NCBI RefSeq assembly: GCF_008728515.1
Contig: NC_044978.1
Coordinates: forward strand, 143,949,787 to 144,013,786
DNA: 64,000 nt
Direction: 5' to 3'
DNA from: Papio anubis
Taxonomy: Eukaryota; Chordata; Mammalia; Primates; Cercopithecidae
Under the pieces are notes generated by a model. It was not told the origin of the DNA. It did not search any database and was given only the letters and a program-made list of their open reading frames with translations. Shown here piece after piece: positions 21,506 through 34,125 of this stretch; within the stretch, counting starts at the first letter, position 1, and every line of letters begins with the position of its first letter. A program made the position numbers and the translations under genes.

Positions 21506-23116
21506 CAGCTGGGATGAGTGTTCAGAAGTTGTGATTTACTGCCATTAAAACCACTCTAGTGAGGCAAGTTTCAGCATGTCAGACCACAGATTCTTGCAAC
21601 ATGTTACCCTGGCTTTAAATTGAGCAAATACAGTCCTAGGGTTCATCCATCGTCTTCTTCCTTATCTACTTTAACTGAGACGTGCCGTTTATGTAACCTA
21701 TTTTTTATGTGATTGGAATCCATTTTTATGTAGACCATAATATTGGTCTTAGCTTGTCATTATTGGACTTGCCATGTCAGACAGTGAATTTTTAAACTGT
21801 GAGGGTCATTTTCACTTTTTTTTTTAGAACAGAATTTTCCAAACAAACTGCCTGAATCATAATATATATAATTGACGAAAGCAGGGCTGCTTTGGCTGGA
21901 ATGGAAGAGTAGAGAGGAGATCCAAACCGGCTTTCCCCTCAGCCTCCACCCTGCCCTCATGGGTGCTCCAGGCGGGGCTTGTTGTGACTCAGGATCCACT
22001 AAGCACAGTTTGAAAACCATATATTACGTTTGTATGTGGACTTTTTAGAAAACGAATTCCTCAAAAGATCAGAACATCATTGTGCCCATATGCAAGCTGT
22101 TTCTGAACATATTTGAATTGATATGTCATTGCCACATTAATGGTAGTATTACATTCACAACATTCAAAATATAAAAGATTTGTAAAGTTTTTCCTAAAAT
22201 AAATATTTTAGTACAAAATAAGAGGAAATGTTACAATAGGATTAAGGTTGTACTTTTAAACCCTGCTGTCTCCCTCTTGTCCCTCCGACGTTTGTTCAAA
22301 CCGGTAATTCAGTTTTTAAGATTAAGTTAAATCCTTATTCCTTTGGGTACTGTAACTCCTAGCATAAGCTGAAAAAAATATCCAAATAGACCAAAAATAT
22401 ACAAGAAGGCATTTGTCCTTTGGTTGTGATGCTTAGTTACTCAGGTATGTTACTACCCAGCACACTGAGTACTAGAATGTGCTGCCTTCACTCTCAGGGC
22501 ACACTACGGGAAGAAGGATATGGAAAGTTTGAAAAAGACCACAGGGTATTGTTATCCCTATTGACAGTCATCATGAGATGAGAGGATTTGGGACTTTTAA
22601 ATCTGTCTATAAAATATAATTATCAGCTCTGTTCCAACACTGTACTGTTTGAGCTCCAATACTTGCATTCATATGGTAAGCTTTTCAGGATATTTCTGAA
22701 AATTGTAATGCTGAGAGTTGTTTCACCAACCAGTTGCCAACACAGCTTTTTCATTTGTTTTTTCTTTTGCTGTTCAAGAGGTGACATTGATTACTAGGAA
22801 GGCCTAACTTGTTCAGGAATAAGAAAGCTCACATGGTTAAAATGCAAATGGGACTATCATATTGGATACTTCAGTTGTCTGGACCCACTTTGCTAAGGAG
22901 AATTGCAGGTTCACAATGGGTATCATGGACAGTAACACCTCTTAGTCTCTTTTTGTCACCACTTGAGAGAATTTACAGTAGTCTCATTCTTTCAGACAAC
23001 AAACTTGACCTGTTTTATCTCACCCTCATTCTTTTGAAAGGTAGTCAACATATTTGGACTCATAATTTTAGATTGGGAAACCACTTACAGTGTCAGCCTA
23101 TATTTTTTAAATCAGA

Positions 23117-23406
23117 TTTTTTTTTTTTTTTTTTGAAATGGAGTCTCGCTTTGTCTCCAGGCTAGTATGCAGCGTCGGCTCACTGCAACCTCTGCCTCCT
23201 GAATTCAAGCGATTCTCCTGCCTCAGCCTCCTGAGTAGCTGGGACTACAGGCTCCCGCCACTACACCTAGCCAAATTTTTGTATTTTTAGTAGAGACGGG
23301 GTTTCACCATGTTGGCCAGGATGGTCTCGATCTCCTGACCTCGTGATCCACCCACCTCAGCCTCCCAAAGTGCTGGGATTACAGGGCTAAGCCACCATGC
23401 CTGGTC
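23117..23406 (-). mobile_element. Alu (AluS-like) with target duplication
   Basis: Antisense Alu after an 18-base T run, ending CACCATGCCTGGTC. TAAATCAGATTTTT is duplicated (23108 onward and 23407-23420). Confidence 0.92.
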
Positions 23407-23540
23407 TAAATCAGATTTTTTAAATTAAATTAAAATTTTGCATTTTCTCAAGAAGAATTGTAAATAACAGAATAATTATGAAGTTTTATGTTTCATTGGC
23501 AGGGGTTTCTCTGATGTTTCTCACGTTTGATCTGTCACTT

Positions 23541-23605
23541 TAATATATCAGGAGCCAGGGTGATATCACTTCTTTTTGGTCTGAGCTTCTATTCTTTGTT
23601 AAAAT
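23541..23605 (+). repeat. Unidentified 65-bp segment, copy B
   Basis: Direct-orientation partner of 21440-21505, ending in the identical TTCTATTCTTTGTTAAAAT versus ATTCTATTCTTTGTTAAAAT. Confidence 0.6.
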
Positions 23606-24214
23606 TTATTTACTTTTATTCTAACTTATTTCTAAGACACATAAGTTATGTTTTGTCTCATATTCATACTATGCTACTAGATTCCTTTGAAAATTAGTAG
23701 TACCGAAGTCTGGTCTTTCTTCCTTATTTTATAATTAAACCATTGTTTGAAATATGAAGGCGTGCCTTCGTGGAATACATAATTTTTTGAAAATGTTTAA
23801 TATTTATTTGCTTCAATAGAAAAATGCAATTATGTCTTTAGTACTGCATAGATTACCTACTAATAATTTCTGTGTTTCTGCAAGCAAATCATTTATCTTG
23901 AGCATTACAGAAAATAGTGTAAACGATATAATACCTGCCTAGATTCATCACTGATTAAAGCAGATTTCCCTGGTGATAAGATTTTGCTTTTTCTCTTATT
24001 ATGATGCATGGATTGGGAAACTTTTTAAATGGAAACTTATCTGATGCTTTCATCTGTTCAAGTTTTTCTGAAATAGGTTATGGGTTAGAAGATCATTTCT
24101 GAGCTTAAGAGTAAACTCAGAACACTGTAATTCTGCTGTCAAGCCTTTTTTGATCAGGTAGCAGTGTTGTGTTTTATGTGCATTTTGTAGTTTGTGATTG
24201 ATGTATGTCATCCA

Positions 24215-24345
24215 CTAGATTGAAGTTTCACGAAAGCAGGGACTGTGTTTATCATATTTATCACTGTGTCTCCAGCGCTTGACTGACTAGCCTATGTTAA
24301 CTACTCAATAAATATTTGATGACTAAATGAATTATTCATTTAAAT
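24215..24345 (+). mobile_element. L2 3' end fragment
   Basis: GTTTCACGAAAGCAGGGACTG ... CTCAATAAATATTTGATGAC is the typical 3' end of a sense L2. Confidence 0.6.
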
Positions 24346-24599
24346 AATTAATTCAGAAGTTGGAGCTTAATAAGTACTTGCTTAATGAAAACCTGCCCCC
24401 TATTAACAAATCTAGTTCATGCTTTCCACGCATTGAAGGCACTGGTATCAAATGTGCTATCACTAAGGATTAATTTAGGGGTATGTTAGAAAAGAAGCCA
24501 AGACTTTTACAGAAGGCATCTTTTAGAAATTTACACTTGTTCATTTATAAAACCTGTCTTCAAAGTTACTTAATATATAAATGTGAGAAAATCATAGAT

Positions 24600-24800
24600 T
24601 GGAAAGATTCAGCAACAAATATCTGAGCACCGCTGCGTGGCAGGCTCTGTTCTAGGCTCTGGGGCTCAGCAGGGAGAGGGTAGAAGAATTTCTGCCTTTT
24701 GTTTCAGTGTTGGGAGATAGGTAGTGAACTTGTAAACTAAAACATCGTTCCAGACAGGCTTTAGTGCCCTGGGCACTGAGATAAGGCACTAAGATAGGAA
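24600..24800 (-). mobile_element. L2 3' end fragment
   Basis: CTGTTCTAGGCTCTGGGGCT and GTAAACTAAA mark the antisense L2 3' end. Old and diverged. Confidence 0.5.
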
Positions 24801-26544
24801 CACTGAGGTAGCGATCCTTTTTTACATTATTTCCTTTACCACTCCTCAAAACGTGGTTGGCATTTGGGGGATGGTTAAAGAGTCCCTTGATGTGGCATAA
24901 TATAGATCAACCATTACACTCAGTGTGACTAAACAACAATTTAGCACCCTTTGCAACATATGGCAACAAATGGTTTAGAGGATTCCTAGAGAAATATAAA
25001 ACTTAATGGAAACCAGGACTTTTCTTGAGCATTCATGACTGCGAAGTTCACAGTAACTTCTGTATTCGAATGGAATGCTTTTTCAGATAAAACTACCACA
25101 TCTGTTCCTAGTAGCTGCACATATCACTTTCATTTGTGCTAAAAGCGAAATGAAAATTTACATGATGTACAGGTGATTTCATGGTTTAAAATTCCAGTAG
25201 TTTCCTGTTCTATTTGCTTAAAAACATTTGTAGTTACATCTTCCACTCTTTACCCTGATTATTTAGTGGGAGAGCCTCTAAAATGAGGCACAACATGATC
25301 CATTGGGGTGAGCAAGAAAATGTTAGAACTTCTCTTTGTTTTGTCTCATCTTTTTTAGTTTTTGCATTTTATAATGTGCATAATTTATTAATTTTAATAA
25401 TGTTTTACAAAAATATAACTGTCATAAGTACCTATTCAACATTTTTTTCTAATGTGCTCAAAAATGTTTGTGATAACTGATGTAATTTCATCTACAGAAC
25501 ATCCTTATTAAACTATGTTGTTAGGCTTATCTTGCTGTTGTGAAGTTGATTCTTAGTTAAGTTACTTGCTGAGGGACCCATATCCAGTGGTTGGCCGAGT
25601 AGAGATGCAAATCCCAGTTCTGTCTTAATTCCAGATCCCATGTTAATAATCTGTAAGTTATGTTACCAACTTGCTTTCTAAGAAAGTAAAAATGTGTACA
25701 AAATATTGGAGACTTGAAAAATAAAATGAAATCAATTGTGCAGTTGCATAATCACTAGATCAGCACTCAGGATGGGAAATGGGAGTCATTGGCCTGTTTG
25801 AGACTCAATGACTTAGTGAGGCAGCCTCTATGTACTCTATGTGCTGTATTCCATTTTCCTTGAAAATAAGATGGAAATATGTTTTTCATGATTTTCTCTC
25901 AACTGGCCATTAGAATCTTCTCATTTAAAGTACTTAAGATTTCCTTAGATCTCTAATCACGTGCTCCTCCTTTCTCGTATGATAGATTCCTTCTTATGAA
26001 TGCTTCGTGGTAGATTTTCCACCGTGGGTATTGCTGTCTTCTCACTCAGATAAGATGGATGTGTTGTTTTTGCAAGCTACACCCAGTCACCTCTCACATC
26101 CTGATTCCTTTCAGCTGGGTGTGTGAATTCTGGCCTTATAACTAAGCCCTTGGCCTTGTGAGTTCAAATGTGATTTCTATGGTTTGAAAAGTACCTAGTT
26201 AAAATCTATTTCTTGGCCTTAGAAAAATTAACCAGTTGAATGATTTCTCCAGAAGCAGGCAAATGAGCTATTCCAATGGTTTAATGACTTAATGCTGTCA
26301 GTCTTAGTGTTGTAGACCAGATTAAAGGGAAAGGAAAGAAGGCGTTAGGTCTCTTTAAAACAAGGATGATACCCAGTGGAATGCAGAACACAGAGGAGCC
26401 CAGCAGCCTCTGAGAACCAGTGTTGTCGAATGGCTGTGAGAATCCCACAGCACATCCTAATTCCAGAGTTAACGTATGTTAAACCTCAAGAGAATGGTGA
26501 CTGCAGTGGCCTCTTAATTTATCATGCAGGCTTCTTTTGTCCTA

Positions 26545-26965
26545 ATCCAACCCCAGACAGCTATTAGTGACCTTTCTGAAATGTAAATCTGATCCTGTCT
26601 CTCCTCTTCTAAAATTCACCAGGTGTCCCTTGCCTTTGGGGTTGTCAGCATAACACACAGACCTTTCCATTTCCATTCCCTGCTGGCTTTTCCAGCCTCA
26701 TCTTCCTCACTGCCACACCTCACTTCGTCTATCATTTCCATACTGACTAAATGGCAACTCTCAAACATTACATGTCTTTTCATACATCCATCTTTGTACA
26801 TGTGATTTCTTCTCATTTGGAATTGCCTCCCTTATCCTTCCCCACCTCTCCCCATTTCTTGGCTAAACCTTAATTCATTGTTTAGGATTTAAAGTCAAGT
26901 GTCAACTCATGGATAGATTTTTTTTGAGCCATCCAGACTAAGATGATACCTCATTCCTGTGTTTA
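26545..26965 (+). mobile_element. L2 3' region
   Basis: A run of L2 phrases in order: GATCCTGTCTCTCCTCTTCT, TTCCATTTCCATTCCCTGCTG, GGAATTGCCTCCCTTATCC, CAAGTGTCAACTCATGGATA, then a clause like the family's CTTCCTGACC segment. About 420 bp and strongly diverged. Short open frames here are not genes. Confidence 0.65.
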
Positions 26966-27261
26966 TCTTTGTACTCACATAAAAGTACATATATAGCGTA
27001 TAACATACAATATGTATAACATTTTTTAAGATAGGGTGTAACATATAATGTGATTCTTCCAGGGGAGCACTGGTTCTCTCCGATGATAATCCTGTATTAT
27101 AGTTTATTGTAGTTTGAAACTGCAAGGAAAAGAAAGAGAATTGGTACTTGAGGCTCTAAGGCCAGGCTAAGGGAAAATGGTAGGAGTTGGACATGGGGAT
27201 GTCTGTAGTGATCAGAGAAGCTGGAGCCAGGTGCAAAGATGGAACGCTCACAAGCATTCTA

Positions 27262-27487
27262 CATCAGGAGTTGCAAACTCCAGCCCAAGGGCTAAATCCA
27301 CCCACTGCCTATTTGTAAATAAAGCTTTATTGGAACACAGCTACATCCATTTGTTTACATGTTGTCTTTAACTTTTTTCATGCTACCACAGCAGAATTAA
27401 GTAGTTGCAACAGAGAATATATGGGCCTCAAACTCTTAAAATATTCACCATCTGTCCTTTTGCAGAGAAAGCTTGTCAGCCCTGCTC
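27262..27487 (+). mobile_element. Non-autonomous DNA transposon (family not certain)
   Basis: GCAAACTCCAGCCCAAGGGCTAAATCC ... GTAAATAAAGCTTTATTGGAACACAGC ... AGAAAGCTTGTCAGCCCTGC is a common primate interspersed repeat that I recognise but cannot name with confidence; probably hAT-like. Confidence 0.55.
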
Positions 27488-27660
27488 TAGATCAGCAATT
27501 CTCATAGTTAGGTTCTCAGACCAGCAGCTTTGCAACCACTGCACGTTTCCAGGCTTCACCATAGGCCTATTCAACTGAGGAATTCTGGATGTGGGGCCCA
27601 GCAATCTGTGTTAATAAGCTCTTCGGGTGATTCTGAAAATTAAAGTTTGAAAAGCACCAT
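27488..27660 (+). mobile_element. MER5A-like hAT-Charlie element
   Basis: TCTCATAGTTAGGTTCTCAG, TGGATGTGGGGCCCAGCAAT and a final AAAGTTTGAAAAGCACC follow the MER5A pattern. Direct abutment to the previous element suggests two insertions side by side. Confidence 0.6.
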
Positions 27661-30600
27661 CTAGATTTCTGGCCCAGTGGCTAATTACTTGGGACTTGAT
27701 GACAACCAGGCAGTCAGGGTTTAGGAGAAACACCAGTAAGGCAAGGAGGTACAATTAGAAAACGAGGCAGCCAGGAAGCCAAGGAGAGTTTCTAACGAAG
27801 CTTTCCGAAATAAAAATGTCATGCAGGAAGGAACTCACTATTGTATCCCCGGCACACGTACCTGCCCAGAAGTACCTGCTTAGGGTATATTTGTGAATGA
27901 ATGCAGGCATGCATGTGTGCTTGCAAAGGAGCTAATCCCGAAATATGACCCTGAGGCCTGCAGGTAGGAATAGGGAAATAGGTACACCTGACAGGGGTGC
28001 CTCAGGACTGAGGCTGAAACCCACTCATAGAAATGAAGTATTATTGAAGACCGAGAACAGACACAAAAGTTTAAAAACCTGATGATTTGAACAAAATTCT
28101 AATTTTCATCTAATCTCAGTTTTACATCCCATTTGCTTCCTTGGGTATGTATTAGTTCTTGGTGTTTTGTCCTTACGGTGGTAGCTCAGCTGCACCTCTA
28201 GTTGACCTTAGACAATCTACTCCATCTCCACAAAGCTATTAACTGAATTAATAAGTGTAAAGCACTTAGCCGTGCCTGGTACAATTTTTCTATTCGTGAA
28301 ATGCTGGTTTCCTCTTCAACATCTTCCTAGTCATAATCTTATTTCATATGGAAATAAATCTTACTAGTATTTATCCACATTTACTCCAATGGTACAATTT
28401 TGTTTAATAATATTACTTTGTCTTTAAGGAAATTTCTGCCAAATAGTCCATGTTGTAATCTGAAGCCTGGGTTGATAAGAGTTTGATTATTATACTTTTC
28501 TCATTTAGGAGCACATCACAAACTTTTAAAAAATATGACATCATCTAAGCACTGACATAATGTTTGCTAATATGGGAATAGGTCACTTTGAGGTTCCATT
28601 ATTTCGCAAAATATACAGGTATTGGGGAAAAACTATAATTTCTAAAACTATCATAATACATTTTACCAGTCTCTACATGAAGCTTTCTGTCCTCACTTAG
28701 AGTAGAAATGTTACATTTATGTGCCTTTTTAAAAATTCTGCATACATTAGGAACATCTGAAAGAGAAAATAAGATTACTGGAGGCTTTACTAGGTGAATA
28801 AACATTATTTTATGATTTTTTCAGTGATAACTAAATCTATATTATATCAAAGAGTCATCAACCTCGAGCCTTTATAACATTTAGCATGGTGACGTTTAGA
28901 AAGTAAAATTAGTGTTTGGAGTTTTTTTTAATTCCATAAATGCCATGGGAATTTTATCGCATTTCAACACTTGCTGAATATGTAATTCCCCTAGTGCCCA
29001 TTAGTGGCCATCTGTGTAAGGTAATACATATTTGGGATGAAATTGATTACGGCCTAAACACTCTTGTGTTATGATCAGGAAAAGCACGCAAAGTTCAAAT
29101 CTTTTTTTCTAATGATCGTTATATAGCTAACAGTATTAATTTCCAAAAGCAGAACAGCCTATCACTCAAGATTCTAATCTCATCATAAATGATACCAGGG
29201 CAAAAGGAAAGGAGTCTGCAGAGCCTTCTGCTGAAATTAACCAGTGCTGTTCTCAAGGAGCTCTTAGGATAAAGGGAAAATTAACACGCTTTTGGAGTAC
29301 AGTGTTTCCTTCATAGGCATCAAAGTAGAACCATTACAATTTTGCTGAATATTCAGAAATGTTTTATTATTCTTCTTAAGGATTTGTGTTAAAACCACCA
29401 AAACACTCCATGTTAACCTACTTGTGTGACTTTTCTCAGCATACCTTGCTGGCCCTACATCTTTGATCCTTTATGTTATTTGTGCCTGCTTTGAAAATGT
29501 TTCTCTTTTACCTGTGCAAAACTAGATGCTTGCTTTCTTTCAAATATGATTTCAATGTGATCTCTCCAGTGAAGTCATTTTATTTTTATAGGTATGTGAG
29601 TGGTAATGTATATTATATTGGTGTACTTTCTGAGCTCATTTTCCCCCTTAGAGACAGAAAATATACAAAATATTTGTTTATATATTTCTAATGAATGTGT
29701 TCATATCTTGGCTCCCACATTATCTAGTTACCCCAGTGTTTTGGGAAACATATTGCAAAAAAATATTTTTGCAGGAAATTTTGAGGGCTTATATTACTAA
29801 ACTGTCCCCATGATCACTAAAAAAAAAAACCTTATCATGTCTTGGGTAAAATACTTAAAATTTGAACACAGCTATATCCTGATCTTCACTGGGATGTGAG
29901 CCAGAATGATTTAACTGCAAATGCCCTAAAAGTAGCTGAAGATTTGAAAGAATCATTGTGTAAACATTTAAATTCAACAATTATGATGCTGGCATCATTG
30001 ATGCTGAATTTTTCTTCCTTTCTTTTCTTGAACTTCTTGATGATAATTATTCATCAGGTTATGGTAGATTTCAAGTCTGCTTCCCATTAAAGGAAATAAA
30101 ATAATGCTATCTTCTTGAAGGAAATTTGCCTTCCTGTATCATATATTATATACTAAGAAGTCATGCATCAAGTGTGTCTAATAACTATCCATATTATTTG
30201 GAATATATTGAAAAGAAAATGATCTAGATTGCAGCAGTATTTTTATAATTTCTGGATTTTGCTCTTGTCATTAGCTCACTTAGCAAACATACTAAATGCT
30301 GACATTCAATGCTGTGGAGTCATTAAGATGAGCAAGACATGGTCCCTACTTTTGAGCAAACCTACCTTACTCATGCATTTACACTTCTCTTAATAGAAGA
30401 TATATAAAGATAAGCAAAGTTCTGTAGGAGAACAGCAGAGGGGAAATTTTGTTTTAAGAAATAAAGGAAAGCTTAAAAGAAACAATAACTTTTGAGTTTG
30501 GTTTTGTAGGAGGAACCAAGTTTCACTAGGCAAGGCAATGGGGGATGTGTGTGTATCTATCTACTTAGACATACATACTTATGTATACACAGACAAACAC

Positions 30601-31627
30601 TACATATACACATGCCCATCCTGTATGGCCACTATAGCAGGGACTATTGCCTGGGCAATTTAGCACTCATTCCCATCCCCCTTCTTCCTCAACAGCTCTA
30701 CTATGGAGCCTGGAAAAGCTAAATACAAATAGTTAGCGTTAGCCTTGTGAAACTATCTGGCCAACTATTATTTGGAAATATGCTGAGGGCTTTTCAAAAA
30801 CACTTTGCTTTTCATATAAGAGACAGATACAGTTGGTATTTTTGTCTTCTATATGGCCTTTATAATTATACCTTGGGACATTGGGAGAGGTCAGGAGAAT
30901 TAGTTGAGGTATGGTCGAGCTACAAATTAAATGTCCACAACTGCCCACTTCAGTACTACTTAAGTGAGGAAAGTTAATTTATTTAAGCCATCGTTAGATT
31001 TTTCCATTACTTGCAGCCAAAAGCATTCTAAACTAATGCAGGTATAAATTACATGCATGCATACACACACACTTTCTCTCTCACTTGCATATTTGTATAT
31101 ATAGTTAACTTTATTTTTCATGCCTAACCAAAGCTTGAGACTAATTTTAGACTTCAATTTTGGTGAAAATAAGGAAAAGTAGAAAATGGCTTTCTTTGTT
31201 ATCACCAATTCTGGCAGTATCCTCAATACTTACTTTCTCTTGCATTCATTCTGCCCTCACCTATATTTTAAATGGAAAAAAATGAAGGCAAGAGAGGAGA
31301 AAATGAGAAGAAAGATAATTGCTGACGAGGATCACGCTGGAGATTGAAACAGGGCAAGACTGAGAATCAGTTGGTTGCGGCCTGCCAAGCACTGTTAGGA
31401 AGGATACCCAGCTAGCAACAGTGCCTAGGCATGTGATGGAAATAAAATTTTATATCTTAATCCATCACTGCATTCTTATGTATTTAGGACCAAGAACTTT
31501 ACCTATGTCCATTTGGCAAACCAGGTTTCCCTAACAGCGAAGACCTTGTTCTCTCCCCCTTACCACCTCCGTTTAGGAAGATGAGAGTAGAAACCATTCT
31601 TTCTCATGAGAGATTAAAACAGCCTTT

Positions 31628-31916
31628 GGCTGGGTGTGGTGGCTCACGCCTTTAATCCCAATACTTTGGGCGGCCAAGGTGGGCAGACCACTTGAGGCCA
31701 GCAGTTTGAGACTAGCCTGGCTAACATGATGAAACCCCGTCTCATATAAAAGCCCAGTGTGGTGGCACAGACCTGTAATCCAAACTCCTCTGGAGGCTGA
31801 GGCAGGAGAATCACTTGAACCCAGGAGGTGGAGGTTGTGGTGAGCCAAGATGGCACCACTGTACTTTAGCCTGAGCAACAGAGCAAGACTCCATCTCAAA
31901 ATAAATAATAAAAATA
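31628..31916 (+). mobile_element. Alu, sense
   Basis: GGCTGGGTGTGGTGGCTCAC to CCATCTCAAAATAAATAATAA. Its left flank AACAGCCTTT and right flank AACAGCTTT are probably the target duplication. A gap in the A-rich linker (CATATAAAAGCCCAGTG) shortens it. Confidence 0.88.
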
Positions 31917-32220
31917 ACAGCTTTCCCCAGAGCCCATTGGTTGTGTTTGTTCTTACAGCAAGACAATATCTAATGAGCAAGAGATATTTGAGTCCGATCT
32001 TCTGCTACACAAATGTGGAACTATGTGAAAAACATCCAACTTGTTCTTCCTTGTAGAGACTAATATCACTTTGTTGTTCTTTTCCTCATGGTTTCTAATT
32101 GTTGTGTATACATTTCCTGACACTGCATCAAATTGCAATTTAATAGTATTAACAGGTAACCTTACTCTTTTTCAAATAGGTCAACAAGATTGCGTCTTCA
32201 CTGTGGTGGTCTCCCATAGC

Positions 32221-32221
<1 letters not shown>

Positions 32222-32282
<61 letters not shown>
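32222..32282. repeat. (TG)n microsatellite
   Basis: About 29 TG units after a GCG interruption, 630 bp upstream of the 32913 exon. Length is likely polymorphic. Confidence 0.95.
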
Positions 32283-32285
<3 letters not shown>

Positions 32286-32312
32286 GAATGCCTGTCCTTT
32301 TTAACTGACTTT

Positions 32313-32622
32313 TTTGTGTGTGTGGTTTTTTTTTTGAGACAGAGTCTCGCTCTGTCACCCGGGCTGGAGTGCAGTGGTGCAATCTCGGCTCACCTGCAAT
32401 CTCTGCCTCCCAGGTTCAAGAGGTTCTCCTGCCTCAGCCTCCCGGGTAGCTGGGACTACAGGCACACACCACCATGCCCAGCTACTTTCTTATATTTTTA
32501 GTAGAGATGGGGTTTCACCATATTAGCCAGGTTGGTCTCAAGCTCCTGACCTCAATTGATCCACTCGCCTTGGCCTCCCGAAGTGCTGGGATTACAGGCG
32601 TGAGCCACCGTGCCCAGGCTGG
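32313..32622 (-). mobile_element. Alu (AluS-like) with target duplication
   Basis: Antisense Alu after GTGTGTGTGG and a T run. TTTTAACTGACTTT is duplicated exactly (32299-32312 and 32623-32636). Its right end lies about 290 bp upstream of the exon at 32913. Confidence 0.93.
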
Positions 32623-32912
32623 TTTTAACTGACTTTGGATTTTACTCCGCTTCTATGCAAGTTTATTTTAGAATCTGTTCCTTACCTTAGGGGTTACGTT
32701 AAACAGCTTCAGGGAGCCTCAGTCTAATGCCTAAAGACTGGATAAAAGTCAAGGATATTTCAGAGAGAAAACTCAATGGGATAGTTGGAAGTTGCACCAA
32801 AGTCTGAATTATCATTTAGTCTCTGATTTTAAAACATATACACACTTCAATTTTTTGTTTTTGAAGAATGTGAGCGGATTTTTTTTTAATTTCTACCACT
32901 AATTTTTTTCAG

Positions 32913-33051
32913 AATCTTCAACTACTTGGAGCAACAGCCATTGAGGATAAATTACAAGATCAAGTGCCTGAAACCATAGAAACGCTAATGAAAGCAGACA
33001 TCAAAATCTGGATCCTTACAGGGGACAAGCAAGAAACTGCCATTAACATTG
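32913..33051 (+). CDS. ATP8A1: ATP8A1 coding exon 3 of 5 in window (P-domain, TGDK motif)
   Basis: The exon encodes NLQLLGATAIEDKLQDQVPE followed by a segment containing KIWILTGDKQETAINI and the first base of a Gly codon. The TGDK-E-TA block is a signature of the P-type ATPase phosphorylation domain and the DKLQD-VPETI block is typical of P4-ATPases. The acceptor is a long T-rich tract ending CAG, and the donor is GTAATTC, a weaker donor than the others here. A (TG)n tract and an Alu lie about 0.3-0.7 kb upstream in the intron. Confidence 0.96.
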
Positions 33052-33389
33052 GTAATTCACCTAGTTCAAGTTTTACATGTTGGTGCCTTTTAGTAAGTTG
33101 ATATATTTTAGAAGATGGATTTGAGACATTTCAAGATTCAAAAGATTTGATATGTCAAGATTGGAATATTCCAGTCTTTTTTCACCTTTGCGTCTCTGCC
33201 TCCCACACGTTCCATCCATAATTGGCACATGTGGATAACATTTTGACAGTTGTCTGGAAATTGGGCTTATGGAATATTTATGTATTGACACTTGATTTTG
33301 TGACCAAAAGTTATTTTAAGATAATAGGAAAGAAGAAGATTGCCAGTTTGTATTCATACTATGTTAATCCCCATTTTTTGGAAAGACTT

Positions 33390-34125
33390 TATAGTAGCTC
33401 AGGGTGCCATAAGAGAATACCACACACCAAGTGGTTTAGGCAACAGAAATTTATTTTCACACAGTTCTGGAAGCTTCAGATCTGGAAGTTCAAGATCAAG
33501 GTGCCTGCAGGGTTGTTTTCTGGTAAGGCCTCGCTGCCTGACTGTCGTCACGTGGCTCCTCTTCTGTATACTACTCCTTATGTCTCTTCCTCCTGAGACA
33601 CCAGTCCTATTGCATTAGAGCACTGTCTTAGTCCATTCTGTCTGCCATAACAAAATACCATGAGCTGGGTGGCTTATGAACAACAAATTTATATCTCATC
33701 GTTCTGAAGGCTGAGAAGCCCAAGGTTAAGGCACCAGCATATTTGGTGTCTGATGACTGCTGGCCTTCTGGTTCATAGACAGCACCTTCTTAACTGTGTT
33801 CTCACATGGCAGAAGGGGAAGGCAGCCCTCTGAGGCCTCTTTTATAAGGGCACTAATCCTATTATGAGCTCTCTGCTTTCATGACCTAATCATCTCCCAG
33901 AGACCCCACTTCCTACTGTCACCATACTAGTGATTGGGTTTCAGCATATGAATTTGGGGGAGCACAAACATTCAGACCATAGCAGGCCTCACCCTTATGG
34001 TCTCATTGAACCCTAATTACCTCCGTAAAGACTATGTCCAAATGTAGTGTCACTGGTGGTTAGGAGTTCAGCATAGGAATTGGGATGAGTGGTGGTAGGG
34101 AGAACAATTGAGTCCCTAACAGAGG
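33390..34125 (-). mobile_element. MLT1-like LTR split by a second MaLR-type LTR
   Basis: The outer element runs 33390-33622 (GGTGCCATAAGAGAATACCAC ... AAATTTATTTTCACACAG) and appears to resume at about 33986-34125 (CTCATTGAACCCTAATTACC ... TCCCTAACAGAG). Both parts are the antisense of an MLT1-type LTR. The middle is a separate, related LTR (33627-33985). Confidence 0.6.
33627..33985 (-). mobile_element. MLT1A-like MaLR LTR, inserted in an older relative
   Basis: Starts TGTCTTAGTCCATTCTGTCT and ends CAGACCATAGCA; TG...CA ends on the - strand as expected. It contains TGGGTGGCTTATGAACAACA and CAGCATATGAATTTGGGGG in the antisense MLT1A order. I could not find a clean 5-bp duplication at its ends. 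Confidence 0.65.

Larger units (their letters stand above)
23606..31627 (+). other. ATP8A1 intron, largely unique AT-rich sequence
   Basis: Apart from the fragments listed separately, this stretch shows no gene, RNA gene or young repeat. An L2-like remnant lies near 30290-30370 (GATGAGCAAGACATGGTCCC), and microsatellite-like TA/CA sequence at 30548-30615. Frequent stops in all frames and AT richness fit deep intron. Confidence 0.6.

Noticed and set aside
32226..32501. Cys-Val repeat protein frame
   Set aside because: This is a (TG)n tract running into an Alu, not a gene.
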